This document shows positions 19,358-28,348 of a DNA stretch of 64,000 nucleotides, piece by piece. The translations under genes were made by a program, and so were the position numbers. Numbering within the stretch: the stretch's first letter is position 1; the number at the start of each line of letters is the position of its first letter. This DNA comes from Corynebacterium glaucum (GTDB lineage Bacteria > Actinomycetota > Actinomycetes > Mycobacteriales > Mycobacteriaceae). The notes under the pieces were generated by a model, which saw only the letters and a program-made list of their open reading frames with translations, was not told the DNA's origin and searched no databases. The stretch covers positions 2,170,001-2,234,000 of the forward strand of contig NZ_CP047358.1 in NCBI RefSeq assembly GCF_030408855.1, given 5' to 3'.

Positions 19358-19779
19358 TCACCGACATCATCTCGCTCATCTTCATCCTCCCCGGCGCGTT
19401 CATGGTCTTCTCCGCGGCGGTGGGCACCGTGCGCTTCAAGTCCACCCTTGCGCGCGTCCACGCGATCACAAAACCGCAGACCACCGGTCTGCTGCTCATG
19501 ATCACCGGCACCATGATCCGCCTCGTCGGCGCACCGGATTTCAGCGTCTACGAACGCGGCGACATCGGCATGATGGTCCTGTTGGTCATCTTCGCGCTGA
19601 TGACCAACCCGGTCACCGCGCAGCGCCTCGGCCGCGTCGCCCGCATGGAGGGCCTCTACGGCCCGGAGGAAGACCTCACGGTCAACGAGCGCCCAGCCAC
19701 CTACCACCCAGGCCGCGTCAACCCCACCAGCGATGCCACCAAGACCCAGAAGGCAGGCAAGTCCGGCAAGGATGTTTAG
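19354..19779 (+). CDS. mrpG: Mrp antiporter subunit G
   Basis: A 141-residue MrpG protein with helices ISLIFILPGAFMVFSAAVGT and GLLLMITGTMIRLVG and the family motif RFKSTLARVHAITKPQTTG. The GTG at 19354 overlaps the mrpF stop (GTGA); a longer upstream frame to 19225 would lie inside mrpF and gives no membrane protein. The hydrophilic tail after residue 95 is poorly conserved. It is the last gene of the operon and converges with the GCS2-family gene only 12 bp away. Confidence 0.92.
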   Translation: MITDIISLIFILPGAFMVFSAAVGTVRFKSTLARVHAITKPQTTGLLLMITGTMIRLVGAPDFSVYERGDIGMMVLLVIFALMTNPVTAQRLGRVARMEGLYGPEEDLTVNERPATYHPGRVNPTSDATKTQKAGKSGKDV

Positions 19780-19791
19780 TTACCCGGTTAG

Positions 19792-20928
19792 TTACCAGGT
19801 CAGCTCAGTCATCTCTTGCACAGAGCTCTTGACGACGGCGCGCCAGTCCCCGGTCTCCTGATAGATGCGGCGCTGTCGCTGGTATCCCGCGCCACGCTCC
19901 AGGATGTCCTCAACCAGCCGCAGTTCCTCGACGCAGTCGAGGTCCTGGGCGGTGGGCAAGAGCTCGTCGACAAGCAATGAAAGCTCTTCCGACACCCACC
20001 GTTCGTCTGTGGCCCTGCTGGTGATGACGACTGCTTCGAGACCGTAGCGCGCGCCGCGCCACTTGTTTTCCGCGACGTGCCACGGCTGGAGGGTGGGGAG
20101 CGGCTCGCCGGCTTCGAGCATGCGGTCGTAGTGCACGACCAGGCAGTGGGTGAGCGCGACGATGGCGGCGAGTTCGCGCAAGTTGGAGGTGGCGTCGGAG
20201 ATGCGGACCTCGATCGTGCCCCATTTCGCGGCGGGGCGGACGTCGAAGTGCATCGAGCCGGTGTGGTTGATCACGCCGGAGGTTTGTTGGTCGTGCATAA
20301 AGCCGACCCACTCGTCCCAGTTTTGGAACTGGTACGGCATGCCCGCGGTGGGAAGTTGCTGGTAGAGCATGGTGCGGTTGGACGCGTAGCCGGTGTCCAG
20401 GCCCTCCCAGCCGGGGCTGGATGCGGAAAGGGCGAGCAGGTGCGGGTACTTCGTCATGATCGCGTTGATGATCGGCCAGACTTTATCCTCGTGGCTGATG
20501 CCGATGTGGCAGTGAATGCCCCACAAGAGCATTTGTTTGCCCCAGTACTGGGTGCGGTTGATGATCTCCTCGTAGGTGATCTTCGGGCTCAGCGCCTGCT
20601 CGCGGAAGTCGGTGAACGGGTGGCCGCCACCGGCCCAAAGCAGCAGGTTTTGACGCTTTGCGACGTCTTGGATCCGCGTCAGGTCGCGCTGCAGCGCGTC
20701 GACGGCCTCGCGGATGTTCGCGCACACCGGGGTCACCAGCTCGATGGTGTTCTGGAGGAACTCGCGCTCGAGGTGCGTGTCGGGATGCTTTGATACGACT
20801 TCGTCGATCACGTCTGCCGCCCTGGGCACGAGGTCGAGCGTTTCCGGGTCAAGGACGCCGACCTCCCACTCCACGCCGAGGGTGTTGTCGGTAGAGCGGG
20901 CGAAATCGCGGAACGGATCCATTGCCAT
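19792..20928 (-). CDS. Glutamate-cysteine ligase-like carboxylate-amine ligase (GCS2/YbdK)
   Basis: A 378-residue GCS2-family enzyme. The diagnostic start [20 protein letters not shown] supplies Mg-ligand glutamates. [17 protein letters not shown], the GGGHPF segment and the GIHCHIG motif follow in order. YbdK-type enzymes make gamma-glutamylcysteine weakly or join other carboxylates to amines; in corynebacteria the physiological product is unsettled. The start is uncertain: ATG 20928 is chosen for homology, ATG 20922 and GTG 20973 are alternatives, and none has a clear ribosome site. Confidence 0.88.
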   Translation of the reverse strand: MAMDPFRDFARSTDNTLGVEWEVGVLDPETLDLVPRAADVIDEVVSKHPDTHLEREFLQNTIELVTPVCANIREAVDALQRDLTRIQDVAKRQNLLLWAGGGHPFTDFREQALSPKITYEEIINRTQYWGKQMLLWGIHCHIGISHEDKVWPIINAIMTKYPHLLALSASSPGWEGLDTGYASNRTMLYQQLPTAGMPYQFQNWDEWVGFMHDQQTSGVINHTGSMHFDVRPAAKWGTIEVRISDATSNLRELAAIVALTHCLVVHYDRMLEAGEPLPTLQPWHVAENKWRGARYGLEAVVITSRATDERWVSEELSLLVDELLPTAQDLDCVEELRLVEDILERGAGYQRQRRIYQETGDWRAVVKSSVQEMTELTW

Positions 20929-21009
20929 GGTGGGTAAGTGTATTGGCTGGGGTCCGCGGCGTAGGTCTCGCACCGGATTTGTATTCCGGCGCCGGCGGTG
21001 CGCCAGGCG

Positions 21010-22170
21010 CTACCTGGTGAGGACGACGGTGATCGCGTTGCGGTTTCCGGCCGCCGGCTCCGGCAGCCCGGTCGCGTCCTGCGGAAGATCGTTGGTCGCG
21101 CGCGGGACGCCACCGACTTGCTGCGCGATGTCTGCCGCAACCTGCTCCGCACCCGGAACCTGCGGGTCGAAGAACACGGTGGTCTCCGGGAACACACCGT
21201 ATTGCTGCTCCGGCATGTTCATCGTCGCTGGGTCGGGCGAGTTGTTGGCCACGTTGAACTGCGAGTCCAGACGCGCTGCGGTATCGGAAGCCGCATTCGG
21301 CACTCCGGAGTTGTTGAACACGAACACCTCAGCGTTCGCTGCGGTCAGCGCGGTGCCGCCTGCCGCCGGAGCGGGAGCCGGCGCGTTCGGGTCCTGGGCG
21401 TCTGGCCGGTTCGGATCCTGCGGGTTCGCGCCGTCAGCCGCGGTCGCGTTCGGATCCTGCGGGTTCGCGCCGTCAGCCGCGGTCGCGTTCGGATCCTGCG
21501 CGCCAGTCTGGCCAGCCCCCGCACCAGCATCTGCGCCTGCACCCGAATTTGAACCCGCGCCCGGCGCGCCGGTGTTCGCCACGGTCTCAGTCGCCGCGGT
21601 CGTGGCCTCGGTGCTCGCTGGTGCCGCGTCGTTGTCCGCACCGCGGTTTTGCATCATCGCGTAAATGCCCCACAGCAGCAGCAACGCCGCCACCGCGATC
21701 AGGATCATCGCCAGCCCGCGCTTGGGCACCCCACCAGCAGCAACCGCGCTCGAGCCAGCAGAGCTTTTCGCTTGTCGACGCCCCTTTCCACGCACTTCCC
21801 CATCCCCACGCTTACCTCGCGTCGCAGCTGCGGTGCCCGCGGCACCAGCTGCCGCCGCACCAGCGGCAGCGGGGATGACGGAGGTGTTGTCGTCGTCAGC
21901 GTATTCACCGTAATCATCGGCGTACTCGTCGTATTCGCCGTAGTCTTCGTACTCCTCGTCGGCATCGCGACGGTGGGCGCCACGGTAGTCGTCGACATCT
22001 TCGAACTCGACGTAGTCGGCCGCGTCATCCGCGTCATCGGTGCCATCCAGATCGGCCGGGACCGCTGCAGGGTACTCGTCGACGGGGTAGGCGTCGTGCG
22101 GCTCGAGGCGGCCATCATCCCCGTGGTCACCGCGGTCGCCGGGGTTGCCGAAGTTGTACTTAGTAGTCAC
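21010..22170 (-). CDS. Membrane protein with LytR_C domain
   Basis: A 386-residue protein. Residues 1-95 are acidic and Tyr/Asp-rich and should be cytosolic, followed by an Ala/Gly/Lys region and one membrane helix (MILIAVAALLLLWGIY). Next comes an extracytoplasmic Ala/Gly/Pro/Gln linker with 13-residue repeats of the NATAADGANPQDP type. The C-terminal LytR_C domain covers about residues 275-386 (AEVFVFNNSGVPNAASDTAARL, ITVVLTR). LytR_C is a small domain linked to envelope biogenesis. The gene lies beside the DUF3263 gene and def, an arrangement seen across actinobacteria. Confidence 0.85.
   Translation of the reverse strand: MTTKYNFGNPGDRGDHGDDGRLEPHDAYPVDEYPAAVPADLDGTDDADDAADYVEFEDVDDYRGAHRRDADEEYEDYGEYDEYADDYGEYADDDNTSVIPAAAGAAAAGAAGTAAATRGKRGDGEVRGKGRRQAKSSAGSSAVAAGGVPKRGLAMILIAVAALLLLWGIYAMMQNRGADNDAAPASTEATTAATETVANTGAPGAGSNSGAGADAGAGAGQTGAQDPNATAADGANPQDPNATAADGANPQDPNRPDAQDPNAPAPAPAAGGTALTAANAEVFVFNNSGVPNAASDTAARLDSQFNVANNSPDPATMNMPEQQYGVFPETTVFFDPQVPGAEQVAADIAQQVGGVPRATNDLPQDATGLPEPAAGNRNAITVVLTR
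21410..21500. repeat. 39-bp tandem repeat within the LytR_C gene linker
   Basis: Two identical 39-bp units (21410-21448, 21449-21487) and the first 13 bases of a third. They encode in-frame 13-residue units, so expansion or contraction keeps the reading frame and changes linker length. Confidence 0.9.
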
Positions 22171-22205
22171 ACGCGAGACATTAGTCTCAAGTCACAGTTG
22201 AGGGT

Positions 22206-22430
22206 TTACGACGCGCCGTTGAACGAGGCGTCGCGAAGCCTTTGCAAACGGCGAACCAACTGGGGGCTTGACTCGAGCGCATCGGGTGAGTCGAGCAGGG
22301 CGTTGAGCCGCTGGTAGTAGCGCACGGGGGTGATCCCGAGCTCCCGCTGAATCGCTTCCTCCCGCGCGCCGAGCGAACGCGGAGCGTGGGCGGCGAAGTC
22401 GAGGACGGCGATATCGGTGTGGGAAAGCAT
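22206..22430 (-). CDS. DUF3263 small helical protein
   Basis: A 74-residue protein, [21 protein letters not shown] at the start, with the [25 protein letters not shown] signature of DUF3263, a small actinobacterial helix-turn-helix-like family. Its conserved place between def and the LytR_C gene is the only functional hint. The ATG at 22430 matches family starts; an in-frame ATG at 22454 lies within def. The upstream TATATATTAGGC leaves no room for a ribosome site, implying leaderless translation. Confidence 0.8.
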   Translation of the reverse strand: MLSHTDIAVLDFAAHAPRSLGAREEAIQRELGITPVRYYQRLNALLDSPDALESSPQLVRRLQRLRDASFNGAS

Positions 22431-22433
22431 GCC

Positions 22434-22442
22434 TAATATATA
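22434..22442. promoter_or_regulatory. Overlapping divergent -10 elements of def and the DUF3263 gene
   Basis: TAATAT at 22434-22439 ends 7 bases before the def ATG on the plus strand. TATATA at 22442-22437 on the minus strand ends 6 bases before the DUF3263 ATG. Both hexamers fit TANNNT and would start transcription at or next to the A of ATG, so both mRNAs are predicted leaderless and cannot both be initiated at once. Confidence 0.6.
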
Positions 22443-22446
22443 CAGC

Positions 22447-23019
22447 ATGACCATTAGACCAATCGTGATTTACGGCGACCCCGTCCTGCACACGCCCACA
22501 AAGGAAGTGACGCAGCCGGTTGCGGAGCTACAAGAGCTCATCGCCGACATGCACGAGACCATGGACGCCGCACACGGCGTTGGCCTGGCCGCGAACCAAG
22601 TCGGCGTCCCGTTGCGGCTGTTCGTCTACCACTGCCCGGACGGCGAGGAGATGCGCCGCGGCACCGTGATCAATCCCGTGCTGGAGACCAGCGAGATTCC
22701 GAAGACCATGCCGCGCGACGACGGCGAAGACGACGAGGGCTGCCTCTCGGTCCCGGGTGAGGGTTGGCCCACCGGCCGCGCGGACTGGGCGAAGGTCACC
22801 GGGTTGGACGAAAACGGCAAACAGATCGAGGTCGAGGGCACCGGTTTCTTCGCGCGCTGCCTGCAGCACGAGGTCGGCCACCTCGACGGCTACGTCTACA
22901 CCGACGTGCTCACCGGCCGCTACAAGAAGGAAGCCAAGCGCGCGATCCGCGACAACGGCTGGACCGAGGCCGGCAACACCTGGCTGCCGGGCACGGATCC
23001 AGACCCGTTCGGGCACTAG
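22447..23019 (+). CDS. def: Peptide deformylase
   Basis: A 190-residue peptide deformylase that removes the N-formyl group from new proteins. Its three metal-site motifs are present: [18 protein letters not shown] (Cys ligand) and QHEVGHLDG (His ligands and catalytic Glu). In the last motif Gly replaces the usual Asp of HExDH, a change I believe is found in other actinobacterial deformylases. The ATG at 22447 is used; the start 30 bp upstream would overlap the divergent gene. The argA-like gene follows after 13 bp. Confidence 0.95.
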   Translation: MTIRPIVIYGDPVLHTPTKEVTQPVAELQELIADMHETMDAAHGVGLAANQVGVPLRLFVYHCPDGEEMRRGTVINPVLETSEIPKTMPRDDGEDDEGCLSVPGEGWPTGRADWAKVTGLDENGKQIEVEGTGFFARCLQHEVGHLDGYVYTDVLTGRYKKEAKRAIRDNGWTEAGNTWLPGTDPDPFGH

Positions 23020-23032
23020 GGATTCACGCAGC

Positions 23033-23971
23033 ATGTCGCGGATTTTCCGCTCCGACCCGGTTTCTGTCGGCGACCGCGTCGTCGTGCGCCGGGTGCGCGG
23101 CGAGCTGGCCAGCGACGTCATCGGCATCGTCGAATCCGTCTCCCCGCTTCTGGTGCGCCGCGGCGACGAGCTGGTCGACATCGGCGAATACCACGTGATG
23201 AAGCGCCTCTCGCCGCGCACCGTCCGCAACTCCGACATCCGCGCGATCGAGGCCGCCACCGCCCGCGCGTTCCCAGGTCAGGAGCAATTGCTTATCGACG
23301 GATGGCTGCTCCGCGCCGGCGCCGAAATCGCCGAACGCTCCAATAGCGCGACCCCGATCGGCCACTCCGCAGGGTTCGGTGTGGTGCCGCTCGACGCGAT
23401 CGAGGCGTTTTACCGCGAGCACGACATGCCGGTGCAGCTGCTGGTGCCGGAGCGCATCGGCAAGCCGGCGCTGCGGCTGATCGAAGCCGCCCCCGAGCGC
23501 TGGGAGCTCGGCGAGGAGATCGTGGTGATGAGCGCGGAGCTGGGTGAGATGGGCGCAGGCGAAAGCGGCGGCGCAGGCGGCGGCGCGCCAGACCCCGACG
23601 TCCGCGTCGACGTCCGCGTCGACACAGCACCCGACGCGGACTGGCTGGCCATGTACCACTACCGCGGCCAGGCGCTGCCCGAGGGCGCGGTGCGGGACCT
23701 CGCGCAACGCATCGACGGCCAGATCGGCTTCGCGCGCCTCACGCTCGACGGCCGCAACTGGCTCGGCTACTCGGCGGTGGAGGTCGCGCCCGAGTACCGC
23801 CGCCAAGGATTGGGCACGCGTCTGGGCAAAGCTGTGCTGGCCTGGGGCACGCAGCAGGGCGCGGACAACGCGTACCTGCAGGTGCGCGCCTCGAACGCCG
23901 CCGGCATCGGGCTGTACGAGAAGCTCGGCTTCGTCGAACACCATCGCCACCGCTACGCACGCTTGCGCTAA
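23033..23971 (+). CDS. N-acetylglutamate synthase, cg3035 type (GNAT)
   Basis: A 312-residue protein with two parts. Residues 1-70 form an SH3-like barrel (VGDRVVVRRVRGELASDVIG). After a linker, residues about 190-312 are a GNAT domain, with the acetyl-CoA motif VAPEYRRQGLGTRLG and the C-terminal AAGIGLYEKLGF. In C. glutamicum the orthologue-like cg3035, placed between def and an exonuclease III gene, makes N-acetylglutamate in the first step of arginine synthesis; that assignment is carried over here by domain layout and gene order. An acidic Gly-rich stretch near residue 175 (GAGESGGAGGGAPD) is an odd insertion in the linker. Confidence 0.82.
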   Translation: MSRIFRSDPVSVGDRVVVRRVRGELASDVIGIVESVSPLLVRRGDELVDIGEYHVMKRLSPRTVRNSDIRAIEAATARAFPGQEQLLIDGWLLRAGAEIAERSNSATPIGHSAGFGVVPLDAIEAFYREHDMPVQLLVPERIGKPALRLIEAAPERWELGEEIVVMSAELGEMGAGESGGAGGGAPDPDVRVDVRVDTAPDADWLAMYHYRGQALPEGAVRDLAQRIDGQIGFARLTLDGRNWLGYSAVEVAPEYRRQGLGTRLGKAVLAWGTQQGADNAYLQVRASNAAGIGLYEKLGFVEHHRHRYARLR

Positions 23972-23996
23972 AGACGTTTCGGCTAGTCTGTTCACC

Positions 23997-24788
23997 ATGC
24001 GAGTTGCCACTTGGAACGTCAACTCGGTGCGCACGCGCGCCGAGCGCATCGCCGCGTTCCTGGAGCGCACTGACATCGACGTGCTGTGCATGCAGGAAAC
24101 CAAGGTGGCCGACGCGAAATTCCCCTACGCCACTTTCGAAGCCGCCGGCTACGAGGTCGCGCATGTGGGAACCAACCAGTGGAACGGCGTCGCCATTGCA
24201 TCGCGGGTGGGGCTTGAGGATGTGCGTGAAGAGTTCGCGCGCCAGCCGTCGTTTAGCAAAAGCGGCGACCCGGTCCGCGAGGCGCGCGCGGTGGGTGCGA
24301 CCTGCGGCGGCGTGAACATTTGGAGCCTGTACGTGCCCAATGGCCGGGAGATCGGCGACCCACATTACGACTACAAACTACAGTTCTTGTACAGCCTGTG
24401 CGGTGTGGTCGAGGCGTCGACAAGCAAGCTCCTGTGCGGCGACTTCAACATTGCCCCGCGCGATGAGGATGTTTGGGACATCGGCTGGTTCGAGGGCAAA
24501 ACGCACGTGACCGAACCGGAGCGCGCGGCGTGGCAAATGCTGCTCGAGGCCGGGCTGACCGAGGTCACGCACGATGACCGCTTCAGCTTCTGGGACTACA
24601 AATCCATGCGGTTCCAGAAGAATCAGGGCATGCTCATCGACTTTCTGCTGGCCACAGAGCCAATGCACACAAAGCTTATCGACGCCTGGGTGGACGTGGA
24701 AGAACGCCAAGGCAAAGGCGCCTCCGACCACGCGCCGGTGATCGCCGATTTTGACACGCGGACGCTGGAGCTCGACCAAGTCCGATGA
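23997..24788 (+). CDS. xthA: Exodeoxyribonuclease III
   Basis: A 263-residue exonuclease III/AP endonuclease of the EEP superfamily, for base-excision repair. Motifs: ATWNVNSVRTR (Asn), MQETKVADAKFP (Glu metal ligand), NIWSLYVPNGREIGDPHYDYK, GDFNIAPRDEDVWD (Asp/Asn), RIDFLL-equivalent LIDFLLAT, and SDHAPVIADF (catalytic Asp-His). The ATG at 23997 starts directly after a TAGTCT hexamer 7 bases away, suggesting a leaderless mRNA. The stop overlaps the cls start (ATGA). Confidence 0.95.
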   Translation: MRVATWNVNSVRTRAERIAAFLERTDIDVLCMQETKVADAKFPYATFEAAGYEVAHVGTNQWNGVAIASRVGLEDVREEFARQPSFSKSGDPVREARAVGATCGGVNIWSLYVPNGREIGDPHYDYKLQFLYSLCGVVEASTSKLLCGDFNIAPRDEDVWDIGWFEGKTHVTEPERAAWQMLLEAGLTEVTHDDRFSFWDYKSMRFQKNQGMLIDFLLATEPMHTKLIDAWVDVEERQGKGASDHAPVIADFDTRTLELDQVR

Positions 24789-26257
24789 CCCTGACCCTGG
24801 ACCTGTCGTGGTGGCAGCTGGCGCTGATGGTGGTCGATTACGCCATCAAATTCGTCATGATCGGCATCGTGCCGGGCAACCGCAAACCGTCCGAGGCGAA
24901 CGCGTGGCTGCTGCTGATTCTGCTGCTACCCATCGTGGGGCTGCCGTTGTACCTGCTTATGGGGTCAAAGCTGATCTCGCGGCGGCGCCACCGCATCCAA
25001 AATCAAGCCAACGACGCGTTGAACAACGTCCACGGCGAAATCAGCGACTACCCCGCCGAACTTCCCGCGGAGACGGCGTCGCTGGTGCGGCTCAACCGGA
25101 CACTCACCGGCTACCCCGCGCTCTACGCGCACGCGCCGTACCTGTGGACAGACTACGACCTCACCATGCGCAGGATTGCACAGCTTATCGACGGCTCCGT
25201 CAGCAGCGTCGACCTCGAAATCTACGCCGTGGCCTGGGACGACACTACGGCGCCGGTGTTCGAGGCGATGGAGCGGGCGGTGGCGCGCGGGGTGCACGTG
25301 CGGTTGCTCTTTGACCACATTGGGTCGCAGAAGTACCCCGGGTTCCGGCGTTTGAAGCGGCGCTTGACCGAGATCGGCGTGGACTGGCACATGATGCTGC
25401 CGCTGGATCCGCTGCGCGGCCGATGGCGCCGCCCTGACCTGCGCAATCACCGCAAAGTGATCGTGTTCGACGGTGAGGTCGCGATGATCGGCTCGTTCAA
25501 CCTCATCGACCGCAGCTACCTCATGCCCGGCCACGTGCGCCACGGGCGCCAGTGGGTCGACGCGTTCGTCGAGCTCTCCGGGCCGGTGGTCACCTCGATC
25601 GAGTCCATGTTCGCCGTCGACTGGTTCACGGAATCCGGCGAGGTCATGGAGCTCACGCCGCCGGAGCAGATTGACGACGCTAGTGCTTTGGACGTCAACG
25701 TCGTCCAGCTCGTCCCATCTGGGCCCGGATTCTTAACCGAGCCGAACCTGCGGATGTTCAACGCCATGATCCACCACACCCGCGACCACTTGGTGCTGTG
25801 CTCGCCGTACTTCGTGCCGGAAGACTCGCTGTTGGAGGCCATTACCTCTGCCTGCTACCGCGGCGTGCGGGTGGATCTGTTGGTTGGCGAGAAGGCGGAC
25901 CAGTTCATGGTGCAGCACGCCCAGTCGGCGTATTACCAGCAGTTGTTGCAGGCGGGCGTTCACATCTGGGAATTCCCGGCGCCGTACGTGCTGCACACCA
26001 AGTTCGCACTGGCAGATCCGGGTTCCGACGCCGCAGTGGGCGTCGTCGGATCCTCCAACATGGACATTCGTTCCTTCTCGCTGAACTACGAAAGTTCGCT
26101 GTTCATCGCGGGCGGTTCGCTCCTGCCGCGGCTCTTCGAGCTGGCGGAGAACTACCTCTCCGTCTCGCGCGAACTGACGTTGGAAGTGTGGGACCGCCGC
26201 CCCTGGTACCGCCGCTACGTCGACAACGTGATGAAGCTGACCTCCGCCGTGCAGTAG
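24785..26257 (+). CDS. cls: Cardiolipin synthase
   Basis: A 490-residue phospholipase-D superfamily enzyme that condenses phosphatidylglycerol to cardiolipin. Two N-terminal membrane helices (LALMVVDYAIKFVMIGIVPG, AWLLLILLLPIVGLPLYLLMG) are followed by a short basic stretch. Two HKD motifs are present: NHRKVIVFDGEVAMIGSFN and LHTKFALADPGSDAAVGSSN-like (VVGSSNMDIRSF). The ATG overlaps the xthA stop. Transcription ends toward a palindromic intergenic element at 26421. Confidence 0.93.
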   Translation: MTLTLDLSWWQLALMVVDYAIKFVMIGIVPGNRKPSEANAWLLLILLLPIVGLPLYLLMGSKLISRRRHRIQNQANDALNNVHGEISDYPAELPAETASLVRLNRTLTGYPALYAHAPYLWTDYDLTMRRIAQLIDGSVSSVDLEIYAVAWDDTTAPVFEAMERAVARGVHVRLLFDHIGSQKYPGFRRLKRRLTEIGVDWHMMLPLDPLRGRWRRPDLRNHRKVIVFDGEVAMIGSFNLIDRSYLMPGHVRHGRQWVDAFVELSGPVVTSIESMFAVDWFTESGEVMELTPPEQIDDASALDVNVVQLVPSGPGFLTEPNLRMFNAMIHHTRDHLVLCSPYFVPEDSLLEAITSACYRGVRVDLLVGEKADQFMVQHAQSAYYQQLLQAGVHIWEFPAPYVLHTKFALADPGSDAAVGVVGSSNMDIRSFSLNYESSLFIAGGSLLPRLFELAENYLSVSRELTLEVWDRRPWYRRYVDNVMKLTSAVQ

Positions 26258-26420
26258 CGCCCCGCCCCGCCCTTGCCGCCCCGCCCTTGCCACTCCGCTC
26301 CCGCTGCCGCCACCCTCACCCCCGCCGCTGGGCAAACTCACCCCCGCCCCACTAACCCCTCCATCCACTTCCGGCACATGACTCCCACCCGCGAGCCCGG
26401 CAGACCTAACCATCCATCCG

Positions 26421-26528
26421 CAAACCCGGACAATAGCCGCAAACCCGGATATCTACTGCCCCTTACGTACAACTTGTCACACATAATGCCCCCCAAATAT
26501 CCGGGTTTGCGGCTATTGTCCGGGTTTG
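26421..26528. repeat. Dispersed palindromic element, copy 1
   Basis: Perfect 32-bp inverted arms at 26421-26452 and 26497-26528 surround a 44-base centre. Each arm contains two copies of CAAACCCGG joined by ACAATAGCCG. The centre holds CCTTACGT at 26461-26468. The same layout recurs at 34964-35052. There is no T tract, so it is not a standard terminator, although the RNA would fold very strongly. Confidence 0.9.
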
Positions 26529-26565
26529 GCTTCAAAGCTCCCAGCAACAGCTGGACGTCCCGAGC

Positions 26566-26616
26566 GAGACCAGGCTTGAATCGAGACCATGCCTGAATCG
26601 AGACCAGGCCTGAATC
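26566..26616. repeat. Three 17-bp tandem repeats
   Basis: Units of the form GAGACCAKGCYTGAATC at 26566-26582, 26583-26599 and 26600-26616, differing at two positions. They are non-coding and lie just before the end of the DUF559 gene. The 17-bp period is not a multiple of three, consistent with non-coding sequence. Confidence 0.85.
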
Positions 26617-26633
26617 CCGACCCGAACGCCGGC

Positions 26634-27584
26634 CTAATCGCCCCGGAAGCCCCAACCACCTTCCGGCTCCCATCGTTCGTCTCCGGCAGGCCGCCCCGGC
26701 GCGCCACGAAGATCGGCTCGCGCCTTGGCTTCCCGAACACGAGCCACGCAATCGGCCTCGTTACGCAGGATCTCTGACGGGAACAACCTGATCACTTCAT
26801 ACCCCTGTTCTTTGATGAAGTTCTCGCGTTGCAGCTGCTTGACCACTGTCCCCTTCGCAACATCTTGATACTTGCTCGCACCGTCGATCTCGATGGCCAA
26901 CTGCCCCCACAGAAGATCCACCCGAAACGGCCCGATCCATTTCTGCACTTCAACCGCGATGCCGTGCTCAGCGAGGATGACCCGGAACAGCGACTCGTAC
27001 GCCGACTCAGAGAGATGAATGCTCAAATCGAACGCGTCGTGCGCTCGGCCGATGTACTTGTGCCCCGCCATGCGTTTCAAGTGGTCATGGACTTCTTTCC
27101 ACTTTGCACGCTGTTGTCCAAGCGTAAGACCAGCGAACAGACTGTCCATCGCCACGACACCGTCGCGCGGCGAGTGAAACCGCGCGATATCGATAGCGGA
27201 GCGGATCGGCGTTGTCACTCGCACTTCCCCGTGCGCCCCGACCGTGGTGATGTCACTTTCCAGAAGCCGCACATACCTGTACAAAACGCCATCCGGCCAC
27301 TGCGAACGCGGCGGCGGATTGCCACTCGGCATCGCCAACTCCACCGACGCCGTCTCATTGCTCAGAATCCATAACCCGTTCAAGCAACCAGCAGACCGCC
27401 CTATCAGGACGGACTTTCTGCCGGTGACCCCCACGGCGTAGCACCGCAACGCTGATTTTTCATGACGCTGCAGCGCATACCATTCATCTTCCAGAACGTA
27501 CTTGGAAGCGGTGAGCTGCACGCACGTATGCTGCGCAGCGCTCTTCCGGTCCAGTAACAGTCCCCCCAGTTTGTCTGTTTCCAT
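26634..27584 (-). CDS. DUF559 (Vsr-like nuclease fold) protein
   Basis: A 316-residue protein. The C-terminal third (about 190-290) matches the DUF559 pattern, a PD-(D/E)XK/Vsr-like fold: SESAYESLFRVILAEHG, VDLLWGQLAIEIDGASKY, RENFIKEQGYEVIRLFPSEI. The E...D...EID acidic residues are kept. The N-terminal part resembles the AbiEi-like/transcriptional-regulator domain that often precedes DUF559 in actinobacteria (TPIRSAIDIARFH). Such genes are common, variable accessory genes; a role in defence or DNA repair is possible but unproven. The last 30 residues are Arg/Gly-rich and probably disordered. It stands alone between two repeat-rich gaps. Confidence 0.75.
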   Translation of the reverse strand: METDKLGGLLLDRKSAAQHTCVQLTASKYVLEDEWYALQRHEKSALRCYAVGVTGRKSVLIGRSAGCLNGLWILSNETASVELAMPSGNPPPRSQWPDGVLYRYVRLLESDITTVGAHGEVRVTTPIRSAIDIARFHSPRDGVVAMDSLFAGLTLGQQRAKWKEVHDHLKRMAGHKYIGRAHDAFDLSIHLSESAYESLFRVILAEHGIAVEVQKWIGPFRVDLLWGQLAIEIDGASKYQDVAKGTVVKQLQRENFIKEQGYEVIRLFPSEILRNEADCVARVREAKARADLRGAPGRPAGDERWEPEGGWGFRGD

Positions 27585-27616
27585 GCGCCTCCCCCGCGAG
27601 GGAGGCTACCAACCCC

Positions 27617-28348
27617 CTACGCGTCGCGCACGGTCAGCGACACGACGCCAAGCACCCACACCACCACGGCCCACGCCGCAAAGATGCCCAGCGACTGCCA
27701 AACGGTCATCCCCTCAGCGGCCTGGTTGTTCATAAAGCCCATCAAGTTGCTAAACGGCATGTATTTCACCACGTCCTGCCCAATTTTCGGCAGCAGCGCC
27801 ACGATGGTCTCAATCACAAACATCATGCCCAGACCGATCACCACCGACGCCGTCGTGTTGCGCGTCAGCCACGCCACACCCTGCACAAACAGGGTCAGCA
27901 GCACCATCCCCAGCGGCACCGCCCACAGCGCACGCTGCGTCGCCTCGCCCGTCTTCCAATCGGCAGCGACCGGCGCGATCAGGTCACCGAGAACAAACCC
28001 AGCCACCACAGCAATCACCGAGGCCACAGCCACAATCAAGGCTCCGAGCAAAAGCTTGACGACGGCCACTTCCCAGCGCTTCGGCCGCAACCGGAAGTTC
28101 GTGGCCTGGATTCCATAGCGGTACTCCGTGGTCACGATCATCGATTGCTGCACGATCACGATGATGATCGTGGTGAGCGCGACCACGGCCACCACCAGCG
28201 TGGGGACGTAGAGCTGGTTGCTCAGGCGAGCCGACCAGCCGAAGAGGGCGCCGAACAAGGCGCCGAACGCGATGATGAGGCCGGTGGTCCACCAGAACGA
28301 CGCGGTGGAGCGCAGCTTGGTCCATTCGGCGGGGAATTGGTTAAGCAT
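27617..28348 (-). CDS. ABC-2 type transporter permease
   Basis: A 243-residue membrane protein of the ABC-2 exporter type, with six hydrophobic stretches (WTTGLIIAFGALFGALFGW, TLVVAVVALTTIIIVIVQQ, VIAVVAGFVLGDLIAPVAA, and others). It begins MLNQFPAEWTKLRSTASFWW, typical of actinobacterial export permeases. The ATG at 28348 overlaps the ATPase gene by 8 bp. The 100-residue extension to 28615 is a shadow of the ATPase gene and is rejected. The exported substrate is unknown. Confidence 0.88.
   Translation of the reverse strand: MLNQFPAEWTKLRSTASFWWTTGLIIAFGALFGALFGWSARLSNQLYVPTLVVAVVALTTIIIVIVQQSMIVTTEYRYGIQATNFRLRPKRWEVAVVKLLLGALIVAVASVIAVVAGFVLGDLIAPVAADWKTGEATQRALWAVPLGMVLLTLFVQGVAWLTRNTTASVVIGLGMMFVIETIVALLPKIGQDVVKYMPFSNLMGFMNNQAAEGMTVWQSLGIFAAWAVVVWVLGVVSLTVRDA

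Larger units (their letters stand above)
26258..26633. other. 376-bp non-coding region between convergent genes, repeat-rich
   Basis: This region begins with C-rich direct repeats (CGCCCTTGCC twice within 26264-26292), then holds a 108-bp palindromic element and three 17-bp tandem repeats, listed separately. No ribosome site or credible ORF is present. Confidence 0.7.
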
